From: Proteles cristata cristata | Taxonomy: Eukaryota > Chordata > Mammalia > Carnivora > Hyaenidae | Reading direction: 5' to 3' | Assembly (NCBI GenBank): GCA_017311185.1 | Contig: JAESUZ010003170.1 | Span: 62,001-126,000, forward strand | Length of the DNA: 64,000 nucleotides | In this document: piece after piece, positions 1-10,847 of the stretch | Layout of the letters: the number at the start of each line of letters is the position of its first letter | How positions within the stretch are numbered: position 1 is the first letter of the stretch | Notes under the pieces: generated by a model | Databases searched by the model: none | What the model was told of the DNA's origin: nothing | What the model saw: only the letters and a program-made list of their open reading frames with translations | Position numbers and translations under genes: made by a program

Positions 1-359
1 GTTTCACTTTTAATTAACACTCAATAGCAAATTTTGTGAAATTCTTGAATATTTTTAATATTAAATTTTATTTTTTGAAAGTTTCAAAATTTCTTAATTA
101 TTTTGTTATTATTACCCATCTGTATTTCATTCTTCCCTTTGTTCCTTCTTGTATGTTTTGACTTACATTCTGGAAAAAAGGGAGAAAATGAATTGGCAAT
201 GTTTGTTGAATATTATTTAAGACATGTTGATATAAAGTCATTATCAATTGTCCTTGATGTTTTCAACCATGTGCTAAAAGATATTTTAAAGTTTATCAGT
301 GCTTACTGTATTCAAGAAATGGAAAATTCTTTCCTTTAAAAAAGACTTGTACTCATTAA
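1..359. other. AT-rich unassigned sequence
   Basis: No repeat family or gene recognised. The short open frame on the plus strand here has no recognisable domain and is probably fortuitous. Confidence 0.4.
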
Positions 360-374
360 AATTAATAATTTTAT

Positions 375-567
375 GGCCACCTGGGTGGCTCAGGTGGTTA
401 AGCCTCTGACTTCGGCTCAGGTCGTTATCTCACAGTTCATGAGTTCTGACAGCTCAGAGCCTAGAGCCTGTCTCAGATTCTGTGTCTCCCTCTCTTTCTG
501 CCTCTTCCCTGTTCATGCTCTATCTGTTTCTGTTTCTCAAAACATAAATAAATGTTAAAAAATTTTT
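375..567 (+). mobile_element. SINEC retroposon (felid type)
   Basis: tRNA-derived Pol III SINE, mobilised in trans by L1 machinery. Visible in order: head CACCTGGGTGGCTCAG-like, tRNA-like region, ATTCTGTGTCTCCC, CT-rich stretch, AAATAAATG tail. It is bracketed by a perfect 15-bp target-site duplication AATTAATAATTTTAT at 360-374 and 568-582, so both edges are exact. It belongs to the intermediate-age class carrying GATTCTGTGTCTCCC. The B-box part is shortened by a small internal deletion, so it is unlikely to be transcriptionally competent. Confidence 0.93.
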
Positions 568-681
568 AATTAATAATTTTATAAAGTAATTTTGTATCAT
601 TTGCTGGATTTGTAAATTTGATGATTCTTAAGATTCATACAACTAAATAAATAAACACGATATCTAAAAGTATTTTGTAGA

Positions 682-909
682 GGGGCTCCTGGGTGGCCCA
701 GTCAGTTGAAAAACTGACTTTGGCTCAGATTATGATCTCATGGTTCATGAGTTTGAGCCCCACATCCACATCCTGCTGGTTGCTGTCAGAACAGAGCCCA
801 CTTTAGATCCTCTGTCCTTCTCTCTCTCTCTCTCTCTGTGTGTCCCTCCCTTGCTCGAGCTCTCTTTCCCAAAAAGAAATTTAAAAAAAACAGTAAAAAA
901 AATTAAAAA
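682..909 (+). mobile_element. SINEC retroposon, diverged
   Basis: Head GGGGCTCCTGGGTGGCCCAG, tRNA-like body, TC dinucleotide run and A-rich tail. The flanks around 660 and 910 both read ATATCT followed by a degenerate match, which suggests an eroded target-site duplication. Several substitutions in the B-box region indicate an older copy. Confidence 0.88.
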
Positions 910-1165
910 ATATCTGTAAACTTTTGTTTGCACAATATCTGGGTTTTACATTTTGACAAAATTATATTTCCCTAGAATGTAACTTACTGCGTGGTAGAAG
1001 ATTTCAGACATATTTAATTGCACTGAATAATGAATGTTAATCAAGAGTGCTGATATTATGTAAATATAAGTGGTTTATATCTGTTGATGACAGATATCTA
1101 GGAAATAAAAGAATCATAAGAGGACTAATGAGGAAAAACAAGGAAAATATGTACAGCTGGGACAT

Positions 1166-1370
1166 TTTATTTTTTATTTTTGTTTATTTTATTTATTTAT
1201 TTTATTTGAGAGAAGAGAGAGAGAGCAGGGGAGGGGCAGAGAGTGAAGGAAAGAGAATCTTAATTTAAGCAGGCTCTGAAAGCAAGAAGTCCCACATGGA
1301 GTTCTATCTCATGATGGTGAGATGGTGACTTGAGCCAAAATCAGAAATCCAACATTCAACTGACACCCCA
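1166..1370 (-). mobile_element. SINEC retroposon, old and diverged
   Basis: On the minus strand the T-rich tail comes first, then the GAGAGAGAG / GCAGGGGAGGGGCAGAGAG block and a degraded head ending TGACACCCC. Many substitutions in the tRNA-like part mark it as one of the oldest SINEC copies here. No clear target-site duplication. Confidence 0.8.
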
Positions 1371-1511
1371 AAGTAATTTTAAAATAAGAAAATGTGAAAT
1401 AATGCAGTAAATTTTCTAAACTTCACAATATTTTGAACTCTGGCTACATCTAATATTTTCAATATTGGAATCTCTGTAATGCTTTTGGGTTCATCAGATC
1501 GGACATGATTT

Positions 1512-1720
1512 TTTTGGGAATGTTTTATTTATTTTTGAGAGCTCACAGCGTGAGCAGGGGAGGATGAGAGAGAGAGGGAGACACAGAATCTGAAGACAGG
1601 CTCCAGGCTCTGAGCTAGCTGTCAGCACAGAACCCAACGTGGGGCTTGAACCCACGAACTGTGACATAATGACGTGAGCCGAAGTCCGGCGCTTAACCGA
1701 CTGAGCCGCCCAGGCGCCCC
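1512..1720 (-). mobile_element. SINEC retroposon
   Basis: Complete minus-strand copy ending GCCGCCCAGGCGCCCC. The target-site duplication AGATC(G/A)GACATGATTT lies at 1496-1511 and 1721-1736 with one mismatch. Intermediate class (ACACAGAATCTGAAG on this strand). A second SINE sits only 38 bases downstream. Confidence 0.94.
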
Positions 1721-1758
1721 AGATCAGACATGATTTAACTATCAACGGAGTTTCTTTA

Positions 1759-1984
1759 TTTTTATTTTTTTTAATGTTTTATTTATTTCTAAGAGAGAGA
1801 GAGAGAGAGACAGCGTGAGCAGGGGGAGGGTCAGAGAGAGAGGGAGTCACAGACTGAAACAGGCTCCAGGCTCCGAGCTGGCAGTCAGCACAGAGCCCGA
1901 CGCGGGGCCCAAACCCACGAACCGCGAGATCATGACCTAAGCGAAAGTCGGACGCTTAACCGACTAAGCCACCCAGGCGCCCCA
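1759..1984 (-). mobile_element. SINEC retroposon, young subfamily
   Basis: Minus-strand copy very close to the family consensus, with intact CpG sites (CCCGACGCGGGGC) and the young-class marker GGGAGTCACAGACTG. The perfect 16-bp duplication CAACGGAGTTTCTTTA at 1743-1758 and 1985-2000 fixes both ends. Low divergence implies recent insertion. Confidence 0.96.
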
Positions 1985-2000
1985 CAACGGAGTTTCTTTA

Positions 2001-2815
2001 AACTATTGGTTATCCTTCTGCCAAAGTGGAAAGATGGCATAGGCAAAACAAGGAAGATCTCCTTCGTTCTGGGCCTCTCCATCACAGTCACCCCCTAGGA
2101 CCCGTTCCCTATCTTTTCACCACATACTCTGTGCCATGGTCACATTGTGTTATACTGAGCTGTATGTACATCTATTTCCAATAGTGGGAGTGTTTTTCAG
2201 TTTAAATGACAATGTGAAAATTTTAGCTCCCTGTAACAGTCTTGAAATATCAACATCATAACTACTATGGGAAAAACATATATAGATAATATCAAAATTA
2301 TGGTAATAAAAAAGTGATCAATTTAACAAGCAAAGGGTCAATTACTATAGAGAATTTAGAGAAGGAAAAGTGGTTTTGATACTAAAACAGGGAATACTGC
2401 TTGAGAGGCAGTATTTCAGGTGGGCCTTTTACATGAAATTCATTAATTTTCAGGGTGGAATTTTAGATATGGATTACTTGTTTTAGCTACCATTTGTCAT
2501 TTTCATATTCTACCCTTAAAGAAAAAAAATAGCAGCATGTCAGCTAGCCTTTATAAAATATGGTAATACATGGACAAGAAGATGGAATTTTCCTTTCATA
2601 TTGTTTCCTCAGGTTATTGTGATGATGTTTTCAGAAACAATTTCCAATAAAACCATTCAGTGCAATTTTATAAATTTGTGATAATGAGGCATAATTTCCA
2701 CTAAATTGCATTACGAGGTCAATAATATTACTTGATATGCTATAAATACAGGTTCAGATACAGGGAGCATATTAATTCTCAGAAAATTCATTCCTGATGT
2801 TGATTTAAAGAGTAA
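2001..2815. other. Unassigned sequence
   Basis: AT-rich; no gene, RNA or repeat family recognised with confidence. Confidence 0.4.
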
Positions 2816-3090
2816 AAATGGCGATACAAAATTAATGTGCAAAAATCTGTTGCATTTCTATACTCTAATAGTGAAGTAGCAGAAGGAAAAATTAAGAAAA
2901 CAGTTTCATTTAGATTTGCATCAAAAAGATGCAGTGTATTTTATATACCTAGGAATAAACTTAACCAAAAAGGTAAAAGATCTGTGCTCCAAAAACTATA
3001 AAACACTGATGGAAGAAATTAAAGATGACACAAACATATGATAAGATATTCCATGCTCATGGTTTGGAAGAACCAATGTTGTTAAAATGT
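2816..3090 (+). mobile_element. L1 ORF2 fragment
   Basis: Sense piece of LINE-1 ORF2 (reverse-transcriptase C-terminal half). It matches the recalled L1 coding pattern through ACCTAGGAATAAACTTAACC and AAACACTGATGGAAGAAATT and stops at TTGTTAAAATGT. It is truncated at both ends, carries no 3' UTR, and its reading frame is disrupted. The 3' edge lies just before a SINE insertion. Confidence 0.85.
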
Positions 3091-3111
3091 TCTTTTAAAA
3101 AGTCAAAATAT

Positions 3112-3327
3112 GGGGCACCTGGCTGGCTCAGTCAGTAGAGCGTCCGACTCTAGCTCAGGTCATGATCTCACAGTTCCTGAGTTCAAGCCCTGTGATGGGC
3201 TCCTTGCTGACAACTCAGAGCCTGGAGCCTGCTTCAGATTCTGTATCTCCCTTTTTCTCTGTTCTTCCTCTGCTCGTTCTCTGTCCCCGTCTCTCCCTCA
3301 AAAATAAATAAACATTAAAAAATTTTT
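3112..3327 (+). mobile_element. SINEC retroposon
   Basis: Head TGGGGCACCTGGCTGGCTCAG, tRNA-like body and tail AAATAAATAAACATTAAAAA. Flanks AAAAAGTCAAAATATGG and AAAAAAGCAAAAATGG form an imperfect duplication. Intermediate age class. Confidence 0.92.
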
Positions 3328-3357
3328 AAAAAAGCAAAAATGGAATAGAGTTGAAAT

Positions 3358-3576
3358 AAAAAAAAAAATGTTATTGTTTTATTTCTGAGAGACAGAGAGA
3401 GACAGCGTGACCAGGGGAGGATCAGAGAGAGAGGGAGACACAGAATCCGAAACAGGCTCCAGGCTCTGAGCAGGCAGTCAGCACAGAGGCCGAGGCGGGG
3501 CTCCAACCCAAGAACGGTGAGATCATGACCTGAGCCGAAGTTTGACGCTTAACCGATGGAGCCACCCAGGCGCCCC
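3358..3576 (-). mobile_element. SINEC retroposon
   Basis: Complete minus-strand copy ending CCACCCAGGCGCCCC. The 12-bp duplication TAGAGTTGAAAT occurs at 3346-3357 and 3577-3588. Only about 30 bases separate it from the opposite-strand SINE at 3112-3327, giving an inverted SINE pair. Confidence 0.94.
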
Positions 3577-3733
3577 TAGAGTTGAAATTTTTTATTACTG
3601 TTGTTGTTGTTTCATACATCTTTTAGTAACAGTTGTTCATTTTGAAACACTATGTGACTAGCACATATCCGTAAGTGAACATTCTGTGATGAGGACATGT
3701 TTGACATTTCTATTCATTTTCTAAATGGCAACT

Positions 3734-4003
3734 GGAGCTCCTGGGTGCTTCCGTCGGTTAAGCGTCCGACTTTGCCTGCGGTCATGATCTCGCGGGTTCG
3801 TGGGTTCGAGCCGCGCCTCGGGCTCTGTGCTGACAGCTCAGAGCCTGGAGCCTGTCTTCGAATTCTGTGTCTCCCTCTCTCTCACCTTCCCCTGCTCATG
3901 CTGTCTGTCTCTCTCTCTCATTCTCTCTCTCTCTCTCTGTGTCTCTCTCTCTCTCAGAAACAAATTTAAAAAAAAAAACATTAAAGAAAAATAAATAAAT
4001 AAA
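3734..4003 (+). mobile_element. SINEC retroposon with expanded CT microsatellite
   Basis: Head GGAGCTCCTGGGTGC, intact B-box-like GGTTCGAGCC, then an unusually long CT-rich tract (about 3890-3955) and an AAATAAATAAATAAAT tail. The 12-bp duplication TAAATGGCAACT at 3722-3733 and 4004-4015 brackets it. The length, about 270 bp, exceeds its neighbours because of the CT expansion. Confidence 0.94.
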
Positions 4004-4295
4004 TAAATGGCAACTAAGATGTGAAAATTAGATGTTTCTTAGAAAAGAGTCTCTCTCCCTCTCTCTCTATATATAAATGTATGTATATATCATATTTACA
4101 GGATGCTGCTAAGAGTTATCACTTCTTCAGAAGTAAATGTGATCATTTTTTGCCTGCTTATTTGGACATTTGAATAAGGAAAAAATTGCTATACTAAAGA
4201 CTGTTTAGAATTATGAAATAAAACTTACTTCATCCTTTGAGCTTGCAAGCATGATTTTCACATGCACTCTTTTTTTTCTTTCACTTTTAAGTGAT

Positions 4296-4395
4296 ACCCA
4301 TTTTTTTAAAAAAAATTATTGTTGACATACAATGCTACTTTATTTTCAGGTGTGCGACGTTGTAATTGGACAATTCTGAACCTTGTGCACCCGTG
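4296..4395 (-). mobile_element. Old L1 3'-end fragment (antisense)
   Basis: Reads as the reverse of an old mammalian L1 3' UTR: ATTGTTGACATACAATG, TTTCAGGTGTGCGACG, TGGACAATTCTG. Short, diverged and without coding content. Confidence 0.6.
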
Positions 4396-6238
4396 CAATC
4401 TTTATACAGTGGGTTTTTACTGAGTGGTAAAAGTTATTGATGTACCTTGATACCTCTATAGATATCCATAAATATGCCAAATCTTTAGATACGTCAACCC
4501 TTTTAAATTAATGTTTGAAAAAATTTTTGTAACAATTCCAGATACATAATATTATAATGTTCACTAGCAACTGGAATATTGAATTAAGTGTGGGATAATT
4601 AAATGGTACACCAAATTATTTTTAAAAAATCAAGTATTATATAAAATAAGTACTGTCCTTAAATTGCTGTGAAGAAAAGCTCTGAAATAGAGGGTAAGTT
4701 GAAAACAATATGCTCCAGTGCATCTCCTAGATGTCTGCTGGACCATGCAAAACCTTTTCTTAGTGAATATATAAATGAGCAAAGTCAGGAAATAAACTAT
4801 TCTACTCAGTGCCAGAGTGCTCAAGAACAACCATGTGGAGAATGCAATGAAACAGAATCCAATTTAATTTCTTCAGCTGAGTTGCAAATAAAATACTTTT
4901 TCCAAGTGTATGCCTCCAAACAGAAAGCCCAACAACCTTTTCTTTAGTTGACTTTGTTTAGTGCGTATTATCTGTAGCTTTCCTCACTTTATATCTAGCA
5001 TCTCACCCTGGATTTACAATCTCTCAAGTAGGCTATAGTTTTGTTTATCTGGAGTACTTATAAAATTGTGAATTCAGTAGGTGTTCTATATGTATCTGTC
5101 AATTTTGTGTGGAGTAAGAAAATCACATTTCTACTTTATCTGAATGGAATATTTTTCTATGATTAAAAACAAAAACAAGTAAGCCACATTAGAAAATGAA
5201 TGGTATTATGCATAAAAACCAAGTGAGGTGTTTTTTTTAAGATTCAAATATATTTTTATGACCTATTTAATTCTTTAAGTCTGTTATTTGGCTAAGAAAT
5301 AATTATCCAGTGTTGTCTATATTTCACTCCTATAGTACCATTTGATTCAAAAGTCTGTTTTCTTGAATTAAGCATTCAATGCATACTCCAACTCCTGCAA
5401 ATGATGAGTAGATTTTTTTTTTTTTTTTGGCAAGCTTGCCTAGGTAGTTTTAAAAATGAATCCAGCCATTGACTGGTGTGTTTTAATTGCTATAATTTGA
5501 ATAATTAATTCTATGTTTAGAAAATGAGTTCAAGGTGGTGTGTGATTAACCATGTTTAATGAAGTCATTACCTGATTAAAAGGCATTTCATGCCCATGAC
5601 TGATTATATCCAAATGCTAATCAATTTGATTTAAATTGTCTCTATATATTTGAATTTGTTACAGTTTTGTGTTATACCTACTGTGATGAAAACTACATCG
5701 ATACTCTATTATGGGTTATTGTCTGTACTTTTGGACTTACTATTTCTAGAAGTATAGTATAGGAAACAGTGCTTCACTTCCACTAGCAACAACATCTGCA
5801 GAAAACGTTCTTGGCTTAGGAAGTGATTTCATTTCGGAATGTAGAGCTGTTAATAAAAGGGACTAGTTTGATTAAGAAGCGAGCTCTTTAGTGATAAATG
5901 AGATGGCTGAATTTCTGAGGAGGTTTCTCATATATTAACTCTAGCTCTTACTCGTCAAAGACAGAACATGTCAAACTTTCCATGTGGCCTTGAGAAAGTG
6001 AATGATTTTAAAGAAAAGACATTTGAAGCATTTTTAATAATAGATCTCAAGAGTGTGAAGAGATTTTTTAGAGGACAAGCACCAGCTGTTCTTCTTCTAC
6101 ACTGAGCACAGCACAAGAGAAAATGCAATTAAACTAAGAAATGAAGTATTTTGGGTCTTAGGATTGCTTTGAAAGTATAAATTAACTCTGTTGTGTGTTA
6201 AAATGCATTGCTGAGGTTAGTCTGTGAAACTCCTTTGC
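4396..6238. other. Unassigned sequence, mostly non-repetitive
   Basis: No repeat recognised. It includes a 92-codon open frame at 4669-4947 (plus, non-ATG start) in non-repeat sequence. It also has a stretch rich in TAAT/ATTA motifs (about 5440-5700) and a T-run at 5411-5428. None has a recognisable protein family; see findings. Confidence 0.4.
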
Positions 6239-6250
6239 AGAGAATTTTAT

Positions 6251-6482
6251 TTTCTTTATTTAAAAAAAATTTTTTCAAACGATTTATTTGTTTCTGAGAG
6301 AGAGAGAGAGGCAGTGTGAGCAGGGGAGGGTCAGAGAGACAGGGAGACACAGAATCTGAAGCAGGCTCCAGGCTCTGAGCTGTCAGCACACAGCCCGACG
6401 TGGGGCTTGAAGCCACAAACTGTGAGATCATGACCTGAGCTCAAGTCGGAAGCTTAACTGACTGAGCCACCCAGGCGCCCCT
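6251..6482 (-). mobile_element. SINEC retroposon
   Basis: Minus-strand copy ending CCACCCAGGCGCCCC, with GA run and ACACAGAATCTGAAGCAGG (intermediate class). Flanks AGAGAATTTTAT (6239-6250) and AGAGAATATTAA (from 6483) are a partly decayed duplication. Confidence 0.92.
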
Positions 6483-6837
6483 AGAGAATATTAAAAGACG
6501 CATAATTTCTCATGTGATTTCGTTATATTACATGACTTCCTGCCTGAAGTGGTCAATAGCTTTCCAAAGTTGCTTCCTTCAGCTAGCAATCTTTTAGTGC
6601 TAGAGGACACCATTTTCATATTTCCAGTACAAGTCAGGTTTCAAAAAACAAGCCATTGTTTACACTATAAATTCAGGTGAACAGATTATGATCTTTGACA
6701 TCTACATACATATACACATGCATACATGTGTGATTCAGTGTTTTTCCACTATACTTTACAAAATGTGTTTTATTCTGCAAATGTTCACATCTGAGGATAA
6801 TAGGTTCTTCAATGGTTATTAAGAAACTGTTGCTGAT

Positions 6838-7067
6838 TGGGTCGCCTGGGTGGCTTAGTCGGTTAAGCGTCCGACTTTCGCTTAGGTCATGATCTCGCGG
6901 TTTGTGGGTTCGAGCCCCGCGTCGGGCTCTGTGCTGACTGCCATCTCAGAGCCTGAATCGTATTTCAGTCTGTGACTCCCTCTCTCTCTGACCCTCCCCT
7001 GCTCATGCTGTCTCTCTCTTTCTCTCTCTAGAAATAAATAAAACATTTAAAAAAATTAAAAAAAAGA
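6838..7067 (+). mobile_element. SINEC retroposon, young subfamily
   Basis: Near-consensus copy: GTCGCCTGGGTGGCTTAG, GGTTCGAGCCCCGCGTCGGG with CpGs retained, and the young marker CAGTCTGTGACTCCC. A perfect 17-bp duplication AAGAAACTGTTGCTGAT at 6821-6837 and 7068-7084 defines the insertion. Confidence 0.96.
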
Positions 7068-7171
7068 AAGAAACTGTTGCTGATGGACAAAGAACAAATA
7101 TATTTTCAAGAGAAATATGCTTTGGGCTTGTTGTATAATGCATGTGAAGACTCCACAAATGTATGATCAGA

Positions 7172-7390
7172 TCAAGGTTTCTCAGTTTTGGCACTATTGA
7201 CATTTTGGGCTGGATAATTGGTTTTGGTGAGGAACTTCCCTGTGCATGCTACAATGGTTAGCAACATCCCTGATCTCTATCCAGTTTATACCAGTAGCAT
7301 CCCTCTTGTAAATCATAATAATAAAAAAACGACTCTGGACACTGTCAAATGTTGAAATGTTGTCTGAAGGGTGGGGAACGTGGTGGCAGC
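7172..7390 (-). mobile_element. hAT-Charlie-type non-autonomous DNA transposon (MITE)
   Basis: Contains the conserved run TTTCTCAG..TTGGCACTATTGACATTTTGGGC, then CATCCCTGATCTCTA and a GACACTGTCAAATG segment. These match an ancient mammalian hAT MITE in reverse orientation. Terminal repeats are eroded. No coding capacity. The precise family name is uncertain. Confidence 0.65.
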
Positions 7391-9110
7391 GGTGACAAAA
7401 GTGCTCTCAGATGAAAGCCAGTGAGGTAGATAATGACAAGTCTATATCAGCACTGGTTTTGATGATATTTACAAACATAAACTGATGGTCGGCATTTATT
7501 GTATGAGAATTAACATAAGACAATGAAAATAATATAGTCTCTAGCATATAAACTCACTCAAGAAATGCTTTTGTAAATGGAATAAATGGACATCTTAACA
7601 TTAAAATGAATACGTGAAGTGGAAGAAAAGTAAAAATTACAGTGAATACTACAATCTGAAAGATAGTTCTTAAAAGATACTGATAAAGTTTGTATGTATC
7701 ACACTGTTCAACTCCAAAGTGGATCGTCTTATGTTCATAAAGGCATCAACATAAGATACGTAAACAAAGCCAAATCGAATTTAATTTTCAAATTTCTCTA
7801 AGCTTTGTAAATTTTCCAGATATTTAAAAATAGCCAAAAGTAATTGAATTTTTTACCATGCTTTACATTTCAACTCGTAAGCAATTTTAATACATTTTTA
7901 CAGTCATGATACAGTTGATTTTCTTTTTCCCCTTTTCCTTGATTATTCTTTGCTTGGCAGTGGCTACCAGTAATGTGAAGTACACGGATGTGACTGATAA
8001 CAGGAAGGAACATTGATTCATGATCATACATCTGCCAGCTCATTTTTTAAAACCCCATTTTTTTTCCACCTAGGAATCTAGGCTTCTACATTTCTAAGAA
8101 TAGCTTTCTTAATACTGTAGAGAAGATGATATTAGTGATTCTTAAAATGACAAAAGCTGATATTCTCACAGGTTGAACTTCATTATATTAAGAGGATTTT
8201 TTCCTTTATGAAAATGTGCACTACCTAGGCAGTGGTCTCAATTTTTAAAAATGAAAGACAATTAAAAGTATTTAAAGTCATCTTTAATTCATCATTCATC
8301 TTGGTTGTCACTGCCTTCACATTTGAGACCACCATACATCAGCCATCCTTAGTGAGCTCACCTTGATGGTGAGATCAGACAAGCCATGGGAACCTTATAC
8401 AATCACCAGTACAAAATCACGAGCTAAGTAAACATTGATTGAAGGTAACATGTTTTGAGATGGTTTATTACACTGTGAAAGCTGGCTATATATAATGCCC
8501 TAAATAGCAAACTATAGTAAAATTAAATGTGTACATTATTGTTTTGATTAAGAATTATTATATTTTTAATCAAGAGACTGATAAAAATAATTGAACCTCC
8601 CAATAATGTGTCACTTATTTATAATTTAAGCAATCTTAATATAGAAATTAATACTCTATATTAATTAATATAGAATTATTAATTAGAATATTATTACTCT
8701 ATATTATTAATATATACTTTATATTATTAATAATACTCTATATTATTATTATATTAATATAAATATATTATATTCTATATTATTAGTATAGAAGTATTCA
8801 TTAATACTTAATAGAATTACAATTCTCAGAAAACCACATAATTCCACTAGACCTAAAAAATTAACTATTTATCCCAAAAGAAGCACATTAATTTCTATAG
8901 AATTAATAACTACAGTATAAGTAGGTATGTACACACACTACTATGAAATATAGTCAATATTTATTAATATTAACTTATTCAGGTATAGCAGGGATCTATG
9001 AATATTAAAATTTTTTATATTAATCAGTGTTGTTTTGCAAAACTTTACAAATTTAGAGTGACTATTGTATAACATAGTTTGATAACTCAAATATTTTCTG
9101 CTCCACTTAA
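7391..9110. other. Unassigned AT-rich sequence
   Basis: A weak MIR-like tail may lie near 7500-7580 (TGAGAATTAACATAAG, then CACTCAAGAAATG). The rest is unassigned apart from the AT-only block at 8640-8815. Confidence 0.35.
8640..8815. repeat. AT-only imperfect repeat block
   Basis: About 175 bases almost entirely A/T, built from recurring TACTCTATATTA and TATTATTAATA units in direct and inverted order. The self-complementary units could fold back as hairpins. It is not related to a neighbouring transposon edge that I can see. Confidence 0.75.
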
Positions 9111-9122
9111 AATAATCAAATT

Positions 9123-9344
9123 GGGGTCACCTGGGTGGCTCAGTCTGTTAAGCATCTGACTTTGGCTCAGTTTGTGGGTTCGAACCTTGCATCAGGCTCT
9201 GTGCTGACAGCCAGCTCTGAGCCTGGAGCTGGTTTCGGATTCTGTGTCTCCTTCTCTCTCTGACCCTCCCCTGCTCTCTCTCTCTCTCTCTCTCTCTATT
9301 TCTCTCTCTCTCTCTCTCAGAAATAAATAAAACATTAAAAAAAT
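9123..9344 (+). mobile_element. SINEC retroposon
   Basis: Head GGGGTCACCTGGGTGGCTC and a long CT microsatellite (about 9275-9320). The AAATAAATAAAACATT tail is bracketed by AATAATCAAATT (9111-9122) and AATAATCAAACT (9345-9356). The catgatctcgcgg segment of the tRNA-like part is deleted. Confidence 0.93.
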
Positions 9345-9357
9345 AATAATCAAACTG

Positions 9358-9905
9358 GTTTTTGTTTTTGTTGTTTGTTTGTTCACAACTACTTAAAAAG
9401 CTAGAAATATTTAAGCCAATAAAACAGGCTGAGAATCATTTGGAAATTCTGTCGCTATATATAAGTAAAAGAAATACATGTATGTACGTTTATTCTTGAA
9501 ACTATAGAAATATATAATTGAAGCATTTTAAAATCCAAGAATGTTATTTCTTTATAAAATTTGAAATAGACTTATTATTAATAAATAGACATGATAACAC
9601 ATTGACAGATGTACCTCCTCTATCATCCCTTCATAATATTTAGAGTTTTAGGCTTTTGTAAAAGTATAACAGTAATTAACTTCATAAGATATTTAAAAGG
9701 CATGGTATAAAAAAGCAAGATTTCAATTCATTTGGCTTTTAAAAAATTGAATTAAGGCAGTACAAAGCAATATAAAGTATATACTTACTCAGTATAATGA
9801 AGGAAAAATCTTATTAATAATGTCTATACAGTAGTGAAAGAAAGAAAATGTCCTAAGAACTAAGTCAAAAATATATTCTCATGGAGTAGAAAATATTCTC
9901 TTTTT
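9358..9905. other. Unassigned AT-rich sequence
   Basis: No gene or confidently named repeat seen. Confidence 0.4.
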
Positions 9906-10121
9906 TTATTAATAAATTTTATGTTTTAGATCAGTTCTATTTTTTTTTTAGATTGGTGTTAGATACACAGCAAAACTGAGCAGAAAGTATCCATAACCCT
10001 ATGGTTTTAGAATCAACATCCAGCATCAGAGTCGTACATTTGTTACAACTGATGAATCTACTTTGGTACATCATTATCCCTCAAAATTCATAGTTTACAT
10101 TCAGGTCATTCTTAGTGTTTT
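9906..10121 (-). mobile_element. Old L1 (L1M-type) 3' UTR fragment, interrupted
   Basis: Antisense L1 3' end: GGTGTTAGATACACAGCAAAA, GAGCAGAAAGTAT, GTACATTTGTTACAACTGATG, CATAGTTTACATTCAGG. A related antisense copy lies at 43590-43910. The match stops where the Tigger1 terminus begins. Weakly similar sequence resumes after 12521 (CATTTGGGTTCTAAACATGACA), as expected if Tigger1 split it. Confidence 0.75.
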
Positions 10122-10144
10122 ATAGGCACACCATGTATACATAT

Positions 10145-10346
10145 TTTAATTTTTTAATGTTTATTTTTGAGAGAGAGAAAAGCACAAGTGGGGTAGGAGC
10201 AGAGAGAGGGAGACACAGAATCCTAAGCAGGCTCCAGGCTCTGATCTGTCAGCTCAGAGCGGGATGCAGGGCTCGGACTCATGAACCACAGGATCATGAC
10301 CTGAGCCGAAGTTGGACACTTAATGGACTGAGCCACCCAGTGCCCC
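10145..10346 (-). mobile_element. SINEC retroposon inside Tigger1 terminus
   Basis: Minus-strand copy ending CCACCCAGTGCCCC. Flanks GTATACATAT (10135-10144) and GTATTATTAT (10347-10356) are a degraded duplication lying inside the Tigger1 end, so this insertion post-dates Tigger1. Confidence 0.9.
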
Positions 10347-10847
10347 GTATTATTATGCTTCCTTTTGTTGCATTTCACAGGCATTGCATTTTTTTTTCTT
10401 TTTTTTTTTACAAATTAAAGGCTTGTGGCAATCCTGTGTCAAGCAAGCCTATCTGTACCATTTTTCCAACAGCACTTGCTGACCTCATGTCTCTATGTCA
10501 CATTGTTATGTCACGTTGTCATGTCACGTTGCCATGTTTTGGTGATTTTTACATTTTGAACTCTTTTGCTATGATCATATTTGCTATGGTGGTTGGTGAT
10601 CAGTAATGTTTGATTTTACTATTGTAATTGTTTGGGGTGCCATAGCTGAGTTCATATAAGATGGTGAAGTTAATCGATAAATATTGTGTTCTGACTGCTC
10701 TCCCAATGACTGTTCACCTGTCTCTCCCTCTCCTTGGGCCTCCTTATTCTCTGAGACATGACAAAGTTGAAATTAAGCCCATTAATAACTCAACAATGGC
10801 TTCTAAGTGTTCAAGTGAAAGGAAGAGTCACACATCTCTCACTTTTA

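Noticed and set aside
3697..3994. Open frames with Ser/Leu-rich C-termini, e.g. 3697-3969, 23095-23310, 40491-40673
   Set aside because: They translate SINE heads and CT microsatellites. The same residues recur at every SINE, so they are repeat artefacts.
6838..7067. tRNA-gene-like A/B boxes in this and other SINEC heads (GGTTCGAGCCC)
   Set aside because: They are the tRNA-derived heads of SINEs: followed by CT-rich bodies and A tails, flanked by target duplications, and lacking a complete cloverleaf 3' half with terminator.
10115..10606. 163-codon plus-strand frame
   Set aside because: Runs across a SINE and the non-coding Tigger1 5' region; not a protein of either element.
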